DNA from: JAITWN01 sp050486285
Lineage (GTDB): Bacteria > Pseudomonadota > Gammaproteobacteria > SZUA-140
Direction: 5' to 3'
Length of the DNA: 64,000 nt
NCBI GenBank assembly: GCA_050486285.1
Contig: JBJHCZ010000001.1
Span: 124,001-188,000, forward strand
Positions 8,671 through 20,229 of this stretch are shown here, piece by piece. The translations under genes and the position numbers were made by a program. The notes beneath the pieces are model-generated. The model saw only the letters and a list, made by a program, of their open reading frames with translations, was not told where the DNA came from and did not search any database. Positions within the stretch are counted from its first letter, which is position 1; each line of letters opens with the position of its first letter.

Positions 8671-9916
8671 GATACGCAACTACACGATGAACTTCGGGCC
8701 GCAGCACCCGTCGGCGCACGGCGTGCTGCGCCTGGTGCTGGAAATGGACGGCGAGGTCATCGAGCGCGCCGACCCGCACATCGGCCTGCTGCATCGCGCG
8801 ACCGAGAAGCTGGCCGAAACCAAGCCTTACATCCACAACATCGGCTACATGGACCGTCTCGATTATGTGTCGATGCTGTGCAACGAGCACGGCTATGTGC
8901 TGGCGATGGAGAAACTGCTGGACATCGAGCCGCCCCTGCGCGCGCAGTACATCCGCGTCATGTACGACGAGATCACCCGCATCCTGAACCACCTGCTGTG
9001 GGTCGGCGCGCACGCGCTCGACATCGGCGCGATGACCGTGTTCCTGTATGCCTTCCGCGAGCGCGAGGACCTGCTCGACGCCTACGAGGCGGTGTCCGGC
9101 GCGCGCATGCACGCGACCTACTACCGGCCCGGCGGCGTCTATCGCGACCTGCCCGACGTGATGCCGCAGTACCAGCCGTCGAAGTGGCACAACGCGAAGG
9201 AAACCGCCGATCGCAATCGCAATCGCCAGGGGTCGCTGCTCGACTTCCTCGAGGATTTCACCAACCGCTTCCCCGGCTATGTCGACGAATACGAGACCCT
9301 GCTGACCGACAATCGCATCTGGAAGCAGCGCACCGTCGGCATCGGCGTCGTGACCCCGGAGCGTGCATTGCAGCTCGGTTTCACCGGGCCGATGCTGCGC
9401 GGTTCGGGCATCGAATGGGATCTGCGCAAGCACCAGCCCTACGAGGTCTACGATCGCCTTGATTTCGACATGGCCGTCGGCGTCGAGGGCGATTGTTACG
9501 ACCGCTACCTCGTGCGTATCGAGGAGATGCGCCAGGCCAACCGCATCATCAGGCAGTGCATCGACTGGCTGCGCGCGAACCCGGGTCCGGTGATGACCGA
9601 CAATCACAAGGTGTCGCCGCCGAAGCGTTTCGAGATGAAGGACGACATGGAATCCCTGATCCACCATTTCAAGCTGTTCACCGAGGGCTTCTGCATGCCG
9701 GAAGGCGAGGCCTATGCGGCGGTCGAGCATCCCAAGGGCGAGTTCGGCGTCTATCTGGTCTCCGACGGCGCCAACAAGCCCTACCGCATGAAGATCCGGG
9801 CGCCGGGTTACGCGCATGTCGCGTCGCTGGACGAGATGTGCCGCGGCCACATGCTTGCCGATGTCGTCGCGATCCTTGGCACGCAGGATATCGTCTTCGG
9901 GGAAGTGGACCGCTGA
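8663..9916 (+). CDS. nuoD: NADH-quinone oxidoreductase subunit D
   Basis: A 417-residue 49-kDa-type subunit that forms the quinone-binding cavity with NuoB. It starts MAEIRNYTMNFGPQHPSAHG, the hallmark N-terminus whose GPQHPSAHGVLR loop lines the quinone site. HIGLLHRATEKLAE and the C-terminal DIVFGEVDR are also typical. The last base of its stop is the first base of the nuoE ATG (TGATG). Confidence 0.97.
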   Translation: MAEIRNYTMNFGPQHPSAHGVLRLVLEMDGEVIERADPHIGLLHRATEKLAETKPYIHNIGYMDRLDYVSMLCNEHGYVLAMEKLLDIEPPLRAQYIRVMYDEITRILNHLLWVGAHALDIGAMTVFLYAFREREDLLDAYEAVSGARMHATYYRPGGVYRDLPDVMPQYQPSKWHNAKETADRNRNRQGSLLDFLEDFTNRFPGYVDEYETLLTDNRIWKQRTVGIGVVTPERALQLGFTGPMLRGSGIEWDLRKHQPYEVYDRLDFDMAVGVEGDCYDRYLVRIEEMRQANRIIRQCIDWLRANPGPVMTDNHKVSPPKRFEMKDDMESLIHHFKLFTEGFCMPEGEAYAAVEHPKGEFGVYLVSDGANKPYRMKIRAPGYAHVASLDEMCRGHMLADVVAILGTQDIVFGEVDR

Positions 9917-10422
9917 TGGCCGCCGGCAAGGACAGCAAGGCCGCGCTGATCGGCGTCTCGACCCGCGCGGAGATCGACCGCTGGGTCGCGAAATATCCGC
10001 CCGAGCGCAAGCAGTCGGCGGTGCTGCAGGCGCTGACGCTGGTGCAGGCCGACAACGGCGGCTCGCTCAACAACGATTTGATGGATGCGGTGGCCGAGTA
10101 CCTGGCGATGCCGCCGATCTCGGTCTACGAGGTCGCGACTTTCTACAGCATGTACGAACTGGAGCCGGTCGGCCGTCACATGGTCTCGGTCTGCAACAAC
10201 ATCTCCTGCATGCTGTGCGGAGGCGACGAGATCATCAGCCACATCGAGCGCAAGTACAAGGTCCGGCACGGCGGCACGACGCCCGACGGCAAGTTCACGC
10301 TGAAGCGCGAGGAGGAGTGTCTCGCAGCCTGCTGCGGCGCACCGATGATGACGGTCGACGGCCATTATCACGAGCACCTGACCATCGACAAGGTCGATGC
10401 GATCCTCGACGGGCTGGAGTGA
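9916..10422 (+). CDS. nuoE: NADH-quinone oxidoreductase subunit E
   Basis: A 168-residue 24-kDa-type thioredoxin-like subunit that holds the N1a [2Fe-2S] cluster. Its ligands are C93 and C98 (CX4C in SVCNNISC) and C135 and C139 (CX3C in CLAAC). The start at 9916 overlaps the nuoD stop, which excludes the longer upstream frame. It pairs with NuoF and NuoG in the NADH-oxidising module. Confidence 0.96.
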   Translation: MAAGKDSKAALIGVSTRAEIDRWVAKYPPERKQSAVLQALTLVQADNGGSLNNDLMDAVAEYLAMPPISVYEVATFYSMYELEPVGRHMVSVCNNISCMLCGGDEIISHIERKYKVRHGGTTPDGKFTLKREEECLAACCGAPMMTVDGHYHEHLTIDKVDAILDGLE

Positions 10423-10426
10423 GACG

Positions 10427-11715
<1,289 letters not shown>

Positions 11716-11719
<4 letters not shown>

Positions 11720-14121
11720 GCGTCGCATCCGACAAGGTCCGGGACGAGACCATCAACATCGAGGTCGACGGCATCGCGCTGAAGGCGCGCCGCGGCGACA
11801 TGATCATCGAGGTCACTGACGCCGCCGGCATCACGATCCCGCGCTTCTGCTATCACAAGAAGCTGTCGATCGTCGCCAATTGCCGCATGTGCCTGGTCGA
11901 GGTCGACAAGATACCGAAACCGTTGCCCGCCTGCGCGACGCCGGTCGGCGAGGGCATGAAGGTATTCACGCGCTCGCCGAAGGCGCTCGACGCCCAGCAG
12001 GGCACCATGGAATTCCTGCTGATCAATCACCCGCTCGACTGTCCCATCTGCGACCAGGGCGGCGAATGCGAGCTGCAGGAGATGTCGATCGGCTATGGCT
12101 CCGACAGCTCCGCTTACGCCGAGGCCAAGCGTGTCGTCAAGGACAAGGACATCGGCCCGCTGATCGAGACCGAGATGACCCGCTGCATCCATTGCACGCG
12201 CTGCATACGCTTCGGCGACGAGATCGGCGGCATCCGTGAGCTCGGCGCGACCGGACGCGGCGAGGACATGCGCATCGGTACCTATATAGAGAAGGCCGTC
12301 GAATCCGAGCTGTCCGGCAACATCATCGATCTGTGCCCGGTCGGCGCGCTGACCTCGAAACCGTTCCGCTATACCGCCCGGGCCTGGGAGGTGCAGCGTT
12401 ATCCTTCAGTGTCGCCGCATGACTGCGCCGGTTCGGCGCTGACCGTGATGACGCGGGGTCGCCGGGTCATGCGGGTCGATCCCCGCGAAAACGAGGCAAT
12501 CAACGAGTGCTGGCTGTCGGATCGCGACCGCTTCAGCTACGAGGGCCTGAACAACCAGGAACGCCTGACTGCGCCGATGGTGAAGCGCGACGGTCGCTGG
12601 GAGCAGGTCGACTGGAACACGGCGATGCAGGCCGCAGTCACCGGACTCCGCGGCACCCAGTCGAGTTTCGGCACGCTGGTGTCGCCGAACTCCACGCTCG
12701 AGGAACACTATCTCGCCCAGCAGTTGACGCGTGCGCTCGGCAGCCACAACGTCGACCATCGCCTGCGCCAGGCCGATTTCCGCGGTCAGGACCGCGCGCC
12801 CTTGTTCCCGTCGCTGGGCCAGTCGATCGTCGAGCTCGAGCGGGTCGATGCCGCGCTGCTGATCGGCTCGTGGATCCGCAAGGAACAGCCGATCCTCGCC
12901 CATCGCCTGCGCAAGGCCGCGCTGAAAGGCGCGAAGGTCATGTTCGTGAACCCGGTTGCGTGGGACTGCAATTTCCCGGTCGCCGCCAACATTGCCGCCG
13001 CCCCCGCTGAGATGACGCGCCGGCTTGCCGCGATCGCGCGCGCGCTCTGTGACAAGACCGGTGCGTCTGTGCCCGCGGCTCTCGAGACCCTGCTGAAGGG
13101 CAGGGAGGCCGATGAGGATGCGCGCGGGATCGCCGCGCATCTTGCCGACGCCCGCAAGGGCACGGTGCTGCTCGGCGGCATCGCCGCCCTGCATCCCGAT
13201 TTCGCGACGCTGCGCGCGCTGGCCGCCATGATCGCGCAGGCCTCCGGCGCGGCGTTCGGACTACTCACCGACGGCGCGAATGCGTCCGGCGCCTGGCTGG
13301 CCGGCGCGGTGCCGCATCGCGGTCCCGCCGGCGCCCGTATCGACGGCGAACCCGGGCTCGATGCGCGCGCGATGATCGAGCACGGACTCAAGGGCTGGCT
13401 GCTCGTCAACGTCGAACCCGAATTCGATTGCGGCGACCCCGCCGGCGCAATCGATGCGCTGAAGCAGGCAGACTGCGTCGTCACGCTGACCCCGTTCGTG
13501 ACCGCGACGATGAAGGAGTACGCGCACGTCCTCCTGCCGGTCTCGCCGTTCTCGGAGACCTCAGGCACCTTCGTCAATGGCGAGGGCCGCTGGCAGTCCT
13601 TCGCCGCCGTCGTGCCGCCGCTCGCGGAGACGCGTCCCGCATGGAAGGTATTGCGCGTGCTCGGCAACCTGTTCGGCCTGGCGGGCTTCGATTATATGTC
13701 CAGCGAAGAGATTCGCGATGCGCTGCGCGACGCGACGGGCGAGACCCCGTCGGTCAATCCCGCCGACCAGGGCGTTCTGGCGCCGCTGCCAGCGCTCAGC
13801 GGCGCGATCCTGCGCGTTGCCTACGTGCCGATCCATGCCGGCGACAACATCGTGCGCCGGGCAGGGGCGCTGCAGCAGACTACGGATGCGCATAACGCCT
13901 CGCTCGCCCGCGTCCATCCCGCGCTGGCCGCGAAGATCGGCCTCGAGGACGGCGACCTCGCGCTGGTGAGGCAGGGCGAGCGCTCGGCAGAACTGCGCAT
14001 TGCGATCGACGAGCGTGTCGCTGACGGCTGCATCGTCGCCGCGCTCGCCGTCCCCGCGACCCGCGGCCTCGGTCCGGCCTTCGCCGCGGTGACGATCGAG
14101 CGTCGCGGACGGAGCCAGTGA
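11716..14121 (+). CDS. nuoG: NADH-quinone oxidoreductase subunit G
   Basis: An 801-residue 75-kDa-type subunit with a ferredoxin-like N-terminus and a molybdopterin-oxidoreductase-like C-terminal half. The N-terminal cysteines (FCYHKK, NCRMCLVE, PACATPV) bind a [2Fe-2S] cluster. HPLDCPICDQGGECELQ and CIHCTRCIRF with a later CPVGAL bind [4Fe-4S] clusters. The extra N7 cluster of E. coli needs four cysteines; only two remain here (SPHDCAG and NECWLSD), so N7 is probably absent. It overlaps nuoF by 4 nt. Confidence 0.96.
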
Positions 14122-14125
14122 GCCG

Positions 14126-15184
14126 ATGACCGAGATGCTGATATCGATGTGGACGTCGGTGCCCGAGTGGCTCCGCGAACTGCTGTGGATCACGACCAAG
14201 ATCGTCGCGATCGCGGTGCCGATCATGCTGACGGTCGCCTACCTGACGCTGGCCGAACGCAAGGTCATCGGCTACATCCAGGTCCGCATCGGTCCCAACC
14301 GCGTCGGCCCGCGCGGTCTGCTGCAGCCGATCGCCGACGGCCTCAAACTGGCGCTCAAGGAAATCATCATCCCGACGCGCTCGAACCGTTTTCTGTTCGT
14401 CGTCGCGCCGGTGCTGGTGCTCGCGCCCGCGCTGGCAGCGTGGGCCGTGATCCCGTTCGACGACGGCATGGTGCTGGCGGACATCAATGCCGGCCTGCTG
14501 TACATCCTCGCGATGACCTCGCTCGGCGTCTACGGCATCATCATCGCCGGCTGGGCCTCGAACTCCAAGTACGCCTTCCTCGGCGCGATCCGCTCGGCGG
14601 CCCAGCTGGTCGCCTATGAAATCGCGATGGGCTTCGCGCTGGTGACCGTATTGATGGTCGCCGGCAGCCTGAATCTCGGCGAGATCGTCCGCGGCCAGGA
14701 GGGCAGCATTCTGCACTGGTACTGGATACCGTTGCTGCCGATGTTCTTCGTCTATTTCATTTCCGGCGTCGCCGAGACCAACCGCGCGCCGTTCGACGTC
14801 GCCGAGGGCGAGTCCGAGATCGTCGCCGGTTTCCATGTCGAGTATTCGGGCATGACCTTCGCGCTGTTCTTCCTCGCCGAGTACGCGAACATGATCCTGA
14901 TCTCGGTACTGACCGCGCTGTTCTTCCTCGGCGGCTGGCTGTCGCCTTTCCAGGGGATTCCGCTGCTGGAGGACCTGTTCGCCTGGGTGCCGGGCATCGT
15001 CTGGCTGCTGGGGAAGGCGGCATTCTTCCTGTTCGTGTTCCTGTGGTTTCGCGCGACCTTCCCGCGCTACCGTTATGACCAGATCATGCGCCTCGGATGG
15101 AAGGTGTTCATCCCGCTGACGATCGCCTGGATCCTGGTGGTCGGCGTGGCCGCGATGGCGCAAATCGGACCGTGGTTCGACTGA
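14126..15184 (+). CDS. nuoH: NADH-quinone oxidoreductase subunit H
   Basis: A 352-residue membrane subunit with about eight hydrophobic segments that closes the quinone chamber at the foot of the peripheral arm. The signature AERKVIGYIQVRIGPNRVGP is in the first cytoplasmic loop, and the acidic loop FDVAEGESEIVAGFHVEYSG follows EFNRAPF-like ETNRAP. Length and motif order are standard. It starts 4 nt after nuoG. Confidence 0.97.
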   Translation: MTEMLISMWTSVPEWLRELLWITTKIVAIAVPIMLTVAYLTLAERKVIGYIQVRIGPNRVGPRGLLQPIADGLKLALKEIIIPTRSNRFLFVVAPVLVLAPALAAWAVIPFDDGMVLADINAGLLYILAMTSLGVYGIIIAGWASNSKYAFLGAIRSAAQLVAYEIAMGFALVTVLMVAGSLNLGEIVRGQEGSILHWYWIPLLPMFFVYFISGVAETNRAPFDVAEGESEIVAGFHVEYSGMTFALFFLAEYANMILISVLTALFFLGGWLSPFQGIPLLEDLFAWVPGIVWLLGKAAFFLFVFLWFRATFPRYRYDQIMRLGWKVFIPLTIAWILVVGVAAMAQIGPWFD

Positions 15185-15197
15185 GCGGAGACGGCTG

Positions 15198-15686
15198 ATG
15201 AAGAATCTCGGATATTATTTCAAGAGCTTCATGCTGTGGGAGCTGTTCAAGGGCCTGCACCTGACCGGGCGCTACTTCTTCGCGAAGAAGATCACCGTCC
15301 AGTATCCGGAAGAGAAGACGCCGCAGTCCTTCCGTTTCCGCGGACTGCATGCGCTGAGGCGTTACCCGAACGGCGAGGAGCGCTGTATCGCCTGCAAGCT
15401 GTGCGAAGCGGTGTGTCCCGCGCTGGCGATCACGATCGAGGCCGAACCGCGCGACGACGGCACCCGGCGCACGACCCGCTATGACATCGACCTGTTCAAG
15501 TGCATATACTGCGGCTTCTGCGAAGAGGCCTGTCCGGTCGACGCGATCGTCGAGACCCGCATTTTCGAGTACCACTTCGAGAAGCGCGGGGAGAACGTCA
15601 TGACCAAGGACAAGCTGCTCGCCGTCGGCGACAAGCTGGAGACGCAGATCGCGCAGGACCGCATGCAGGACGCGCGCTACAGATAA
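15198..15686 (+). CDS. nuoI: NADH-quinone oxidoreductase subunit I
   Basis: A 162-residue ferredoxin-type subunit carrying the N6a and N6b [4Fe-4S] clusters. Two CX2CX2CX3CP motifs are visible at C63-C73 (CIACKLCEAVCP) and C102-C112 (CIYCGFCEEACP). An amphipathic N-terminal helix lies against the membrane. A 78-nt gap follows, containing the hairpin GCGGAC/GTCCGC (15707-15726), the only sizeable gap in the first half of the operon. Confidence 0.97.
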   Translation: MKNLGYYFKSFMLWELFKGLHLTGRYFFAKKITVQYPEEKTPQSFRFRGLHALRRYPNGEERCIACKLCEAVCPALAITIEAEPRDDGTRRTTRYDIDLFKCIYCGFCEEACPVDAIVETRIFEYHFEKRGENVMTKDKLLAVGDKLETQIAQDRMQDARYR

Positions 15687-15764
15687 AACGGAGGAGGCCG
15701 CACCCCGCGGACGCCGAACCGTCCGCCGGAGCCGATGCGGCCAGGGAACAGAACAACAACAACC

Positions 15765-16394
15765 ATGAATATAGAACCGGCACTCTTCTACTTCTTCTCC
15801 GGGATCCTGGTATTCTCGGCGATCATGGTGATCACCGTGCGTAACCCGGTGCATGCCGTGCTGTTCCTTGTGCTCGCGTTCTTCACCAGCGCCGCGGTAT
15901 GGCTGTTGCTCGAGGCCGAGTTCCTCGCGATCGTGCTGGTGCTGGTATACGTCGGCGCCGTCATGGTGCTGTTCCTGTTCGTGGTCATGATGCTCGACAT
16001 CAACTTCGCGCCGATGCGCGAGGGCTTCATCAAATATCTCCCGGTCGGCGTGCTGGTGGCGGTGCTGATCCTGGTCCAGATGGCGCTGGTCGTCGGCCCG
16101 CAGCATTTCGGTCTCGATCACTACAGCGCCCCGGTCAGGGCGCCGGCGGATTACAGCAATACCGAGGAGCTCGGCGCCATCCTCTATACGGTGTATGTCT
16201 ATCCCTTCGAGATCGCCGCGGCGATCCTGCTGGTCGCGATCATCGCCGCGATCGCGCTGACGATGCGCCGCCGGCCCCAGACCAAGTACCAGAATCCGGC
16301 CGAACAGGTCACGGTGCGCCGCAAGGACCGCGTGCGGATGGTCAAGATCGATCCGGTGCGCAAGGGCGACAGACAGGCGGGGAGCGATACATGA
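15765..16394 (+). CDS. nuoJ: NADH-quinone oxidoreductase subunit J
   Basis: A 209-residue membrane subunit with five hydrophobic segments; its third helix region (YVGAVMVLFLFVVMML) is conserved in the family. I chose the ATG at 15765 (MNIEPALFYFFSG) because it matches the family N-terminus; an in-frame ATG at 15735 would add ten polar residues. Neither has a strong Shine-Dalgarno. The stop overlaps the nuoK ATG (ATGA). Confidence 0.93.
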   Translation: MNIEPALFYFFSGILVFSAIMVITVRNPVHAVLFLVLAFFTSAAVWLLLEAEFLAIVLVLVYVGAVMVLFLFVVMMLDINFAPMREGFIKYLPVGVLVAVLILVQMALVVGPQHFGLDHYSAPVRAPADYSNTEELGAILYTVYVYPFEIAAAILLVAIIAAIALTMRRRPQTKYQNPAEQVTVRRKDRVRMVKIDPVRKGDRQAGSDT

Positions 16395-16696
16395 TTTCAC
16401 TGGCTCACTTCCTGTTCCTCGGCGCGTTGCTGTTCTGCATCAGCCTCGCCGGCATCTTCCTGAACCGCAAGAACCTGATCATCCTGCTGATGGCGATCGA
16501 GCTGATGCTGCTTGCGGTGAACATCAATTTCATCGCCTTCTCGCATTATCTCGGCGACTACGCCGGGCAGGTGTTCGTGTTCTTCATCCTGACGGTGGCG
16601 GCCGCCGAGGCGGCGATCGGCCTCGCGATCCTGATCGTGCTGTTCCGCAACCGGCGCACGATCAACGTCATGAACATCGATTCTCTGAAGGGATGA
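16391..16696 (+). CDS. nuoK: NADH-quinone oxidoreductase subunit K
   Basis: A 101-residue membrane subunit with three helices, part of the proton-translocating arm. The conserved buried glutamates are in MAIELMLLAVN and AAAEAAIGLAI. It overlaps nuoJ by 4 nt and ends 7 nt before nuoL. Confidence 0.95.
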   Translation: MISLAHFLFLGALLFCISLAGIFLNRKNLIILLMAIELMLLAVNINFIAFSHYLGDYAGQVFVFFILTVAAAEAAIGLAILIVLFRNRRTINVMNIDSLKG

Positions 16697-16703
16697 GCGT
16701 GCG

Positions 16704-18665
16704 ATGACCGGCATGGAACTCATCTATCTCGCGATCCCGCTGGCCCCGCTGATCGGCTCGATCATCGCCGGCCTGTTCGGCGGTACGATCGGCCGCGCCG
16801 GCGCGCACTGGGTCACGACGCTGAGCGTCGCCGTGTCCTTCCTGCTGTCGCTGGTCGTGTTCAAGCATCATGTGTTCGACGGCAACCCGGCCTACAACGG
16901 CTCGGTCTACACCTGGCTGGTCAGCGACGGCATCCGTCTCGAGATCGGCTTTCTGATCGACCGCCTGACGACGCTGATGATCACCGTCGTCACCTTCGTC
17001 TCGCTGATGGTGCATATCTACACCATCGGCTACATGCGCGACGACCCCGGCTACGCGCGCTTCTTCTGTTACATCGCGCTGTTCACGTTCTCGATGCTGA
17101 TGCTGGTCATGGCCAACAACTTCCTCCAGCTGTTCTTCGGCTGGGAGGCGGTCGGCCTGGTGTCCTACCTGCTGATCGGCTTCTGGTATCAGCGCGAATC
17201 CGCGATCTACGCCAATCTCAAGGCCTTTCTCGTCAACCGCGTCGGCGACTTCGGCTTCCTGATCGGCATCGCGGCGATCCTCGCGTACTTCGGCAGCCTC
17301 GACTACGCCGACGTCTTCGACGCCGCGCCGCACATGGCGGATGTCACGATCCAGGTCTTCCCGGGCGTCGACTGGTCACTGATGACCGTGATCTGCCTGC
17401 TGCTGTTCATCGGCGCGATGGGCAAGTCCGCGCAGGTGCCGTTGCACGTCTGGCTGCCCGATTCAATGGAAGGCCCGACGCCGATCTCGGCGCTGATCCA
17501 CGCCGCGACGATGGTCACCGCCGGCATCTTCCTGGTCGCACGCATGTCGCCGCTGTTCGAACTGTCGGTGACCGCGCTCAGCGTGGTGCTGATCATCGGC
17601 GCCCTCACCGCGTTCTTCATGGGTCTGCTCGGCATCGTCCAGAACGACATCAAGCGGGTGGTCGCCTATTCCACGCTGTCGCAACTCGGCTACATGACCG
17701 TCGCGCTCGGCGCCTCGGCCTACGCCGCCGGCATCTTCCATCTGATGACCCATGCCTTCTTCAAGGCGTTGCTGTTCCTCGCTGCCGGCTCGGTGATCAT
17801 CGCGATGCATCATGCCCAGGACATACGCCAGATGGGCGGGCTGAAGAAATACATGCCGATCACCTACTGGACGGCGCTGATCGGTTCGCTGGCGCTGGTG
17901 GGTTTCCCCGGCACCGCAGGCTTCTTCTCCAAGGATGCGATCATCGAGGCGGTCGGCGCCTCGCAGATTCCGGGCGCGACTTTCGCCTGGGTGCTGGTCA
18001 CCGCCGGCGTATTCGTGACCGCGCTGTATACCTTCCGCATGTTCTTCCTTGTGTTCCACGGCAAGGAACGCATGGACGAGCACACCCGCTCGCACCTGCA
18101 TGAATCGCCGCTGGTGGTCACGATCCCGCTGGTCATGCTCGCGATCCCGTCGCTGATGATCGGCTGGATGACGGTCGGCCCGCTGCTGTTCGGTTCCTAT
18201 TTCGACGACTCGATCCTGGTCTACCCGGCCACCGATACGCTGGCGCAGATCGGCGCAGGCTTCACCGGCGCCGCCGGTTTCCTGCTGCACGGCCTCGCCG
18301 CGCCGCCGGTCTGGCTTGCGCTCGCCGGCATCGCCACGGCCTGGTATCTGTATCTGGCGCGGCCGGATCTGCCGGAGAAGATCAAGCGCTCGCTGATCGT
18401 GCCGCACTGGATACTCGACAAGGGTTACGGCTTCGACGCCTTCAATGACTGGTTCTTCGCCGCCGGCAGCCGCATGCTGGCGCGGGTGTTCTGGCGTGCC
18501 GGCGATGTCACGACGATCGACGGCGCGCTGGTCAACGGCACCGCGCGCGGCATCGGCTGGATCTCGGCGCGGATCCGCCACATCCAGACCGGCTACCTGT
18601 ATCACTACGCCTTTGCGATGATCATCGGCCTGCTGGCGCTGCTCAGCCTGTTCGTGCTGATCTGA
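16704..18665 (+). CDS. nuoL: NADH-quinone oxidoreductase subunit L
   Basis: A 653-residue antiporter-like membrane subunit at the distal end of complex I, with many hydrophobic segments and a C-terminal extension that in known structures forms the lateral helix. Conserved stretches are FFGWEAVGLVSYLLIGFWY with its key glutamate, KSAQVPLHVWLPDSMEGPTP, and HAFFKALLFLAAGS with its lysine. The start at 16704 is used; an alternative ATG lies at 16713. Confidence 0.97.
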   Translation: MTGMELIYLAIPLAPLIGSIIAGLFGGTIGRAGAHWVTTLSVAVSFLLSLVVFKHHVFDGNPAYNGSVYTWLVSDGIRLEIGFLIDRLTTLMITVVTFVSLMVHIYTIGYMRDDPGYARFFCYIALFTFSMLMLVMANNFLQLFFGWEAVGLVSYLLIGFWYQRESAIYANLKAFLVNRVGDFGFLIGIAAILAYFGSLDYADVFDAAPHMADVTIQVFPGVDWSLMTVICLLLFIGAMGKSAQVPLHVWLPDSMEGPTPISALIHAATMVTAGIFLVARMSPLFELSVTALSVVLIIGALTAFFMGLLGIVQNDIKRVVAYSTLSQLGYMTVALGASAYAAGIFHLMTHAFFKALLFLAAGSVIIAMHHAQDIRQMGGLKKYMPITYWTALIGSLALVGFPGTAGFFSKDAIIEAVGASQIPGATFAWVLVTAGVFVTALYTFRMFFLVFHGKERMDEHTRSHLHESPLVVTIPLVMLAIPSLMIGWMTVGPLLFGSYFDDSILVYPATDTLAQIGAGFTGAAGFLLHGLAAPPVWLALAGIATAWYLYLARPDLPEKIKRSLIVPHWILDKGYGFDAFNDWFFAAGSRMLARVFWRAGDVTTIDGALVNGTARGIGWISARIRHIQTGYLYHYAFAMIIGLLALLSLFVLI

Positions 18666-18693
18666 GCGCCACCACCGGAGACCGACAGCGAAC

Positions 18694-20214
18694 ATGTTTT
18701 CAGAACTGCCATTGCTGAGCCTGCTGATCTGGTTGCCGATCCTCGGCGGTCTCGCCGTACTCGCGGTCGGCCGCGGCGGCAACAACGACCAGGCGGTGCG
18801 CTGGCTGTCGCTCGGCGTCTCTGGGCTGACCTTCCTGTTGTCGATTCCGCTGTTCACCGGCTTCGACCGCTCGACCTGGCACATGCAGTTCGTCGAGAAA
18901 CATGCCTGGGTGCCGGTGTTCGACATCTACTATCACCTCGGCATCGACGGCATCTCGATGCCGCTGATATTGTTGACGGCGTTCGCGACCGTGCTGGTGG
19001 TCATCGCGGCATGGGAGGTCATCCGCTACAAGACCGCGCAGTACATGGCCGCCTTCCTGATCATGGAAGGGCTGATGATCGGCGTGTTCTGCGCCCTCGA
19101 CGCGATCCTGTTCTACGTGTTCTGGGAAGCCATGCTGGTCCCGATGTTCCTGATCATCGGCATCTGGGGCGGGCCGCAGCGCGTCTACGCCGCAATCAAG
19201 TTCTTCCTCTACACCTTCCTCGGTTCGGTGCTGTTCCTCGTCGCGCTGATCTGGCTGTATTTTCAGGCCGGCAGCTTCGAGATCCTCGACTTCCACGTCC
19301 TGCGCATCGGCCTGACCGCGCAGATCCTGATCTTCCTCGCGTTCCTCGCCGCGTTCGCCGTCAAGGTGCCGATGTGGCCGGTCCACACCTGGCTGCCCGA
19401 CGCCCACGTCGAGGCCCCGACCGGCGGCTCGGTGATCCTTGCCGCGATCATGCTGAAGATGGGCGCCTACGGCTTCATCCGCTTCATGCTGCCGGTGGCG
19501 CCGGACGCCAGCGCGTATCTCGACGGCCTGATCATCACGCTGTCGCTGATCGCGATCGTCTATATCGCGCTGGTCGCACTCGCCCAGGAGGACATGAAGA
19601 AGCTGATCGCCTATTCGTCGATCTCGCATATGGGCTTCGTCACGCTCGGCTTCTTCGTCGTGTTCTCGATTTATGCCGACAGCGGCAACGTGCAGGGCGC
19701 GGCGATGGGCGTGGAGGGCGCGCTGGTACAGATGATCTCGCACGGCTTCATCTCGGCGGCGCTGTTCCTCTGCGTCGGCGTCATGTATGACCGCGTCCAC
19801 AGCCGCCAGATCAGCGCCTACGGCGGTGTCGTCAACACGATGCCGAAATTCGCGACCTTCATGGTGCTGTTCGCCCTCGCCAATGCGGGCATGCCCGGCA
19901 CCTCGGGCTTCGTCGGCGAGTTCATGGTCATCATGAGCGCGTTCAAGGCCAACTTCTGGTACGCTTTCTTCGCCGGCCTGACCCTGGTGCTCGGCGCGGC
20001 CTATACCCTGTGGATGGTCAAGCGGGTGATCTTCGGCAAGGTCGCCAATCCGCAGGTCGCCGAGCTCAAGGATCTCGACATGCGCGAGACCTTCGTGCTC
20101 GGATCGCTGGCCTTTTTCGTGCTGCTGATCGGCGTCTGGCCGGCGCCGCTGATCGAGGTCATGAGCGCTTCGGTCGAGCACCTGCTCATCCACGTCACCG
20201 AATCGAAACTGTAG
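18694..20214 (+). CDS. nuoM: NADH-quinone oxidoreductase subunit M
   Basis: A 506-residue antiporter-like subunit with about 14 membrane segments. Family features are YHLGIDGISMPLI, FYVFWEAMLVPMFLIIGIWG with its conserved glutamate, FAVKVPMWPVHTWLPDAHVE, and LIAYSSISHMGFV. It is 28 nt after nuoL and 15 nt before nuoN, inside the operon. Confidence 0.97.
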   Translation: MFSELPLLSLLIWLPILGGLAVLAVGRGGNNDQAVRWLSLGVSGLTFLLSIPLFTGFDRSTWHMQFVEKHAWVPVFDIYYHLGIDGISMPLILLTAFATVLVVIAAWEVIRYKTAQYMAAFLIMEGLMIGVFCALDAILFYVFWEAMLVPMFLIIGIWGGPQRVYAAIKFFLYTFLGSVLFLVALIWLYFQAGSFEILDFHVLRIGLTAQILIFLAFLAAFAVKVPMWPVHTWLPDAHVEAPTGGSVILAAIMLKMGAYGFIRFMLPVAPDASAYLDGLIITLSLIAIVYIALVALAQEDMKKLIAYSSISHMGFVTLGFFVVFSIYADSGNVQGAAMGVEGALVQMISHGFISAALFLCVGVMYDRVHSRQISAYGGVVNTMPKFATFMVLFALANAGMPGTSGFVGEFMVIMSAFKANFWYAFFAGLTLVLGAAYTLWMVKRVIFGKVANPQVAELKDLDMRETFVLGSLAFFVLLIGVWPAPLIEVMSASVEHLLIHVTESKL

Positions 20215-20229
20215 GGGCCCGGTAGCGCC

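Noticed and set aside
15690..15734. GGAGGAGG at 15690-15697 as the start site of an extra small gene between nuoI and nuoJ
   Set aside because: No start codon lies 5-10 nt downstream. The only nearby ATG (15735) is an in-frame extension of nuoJ lacking family support.
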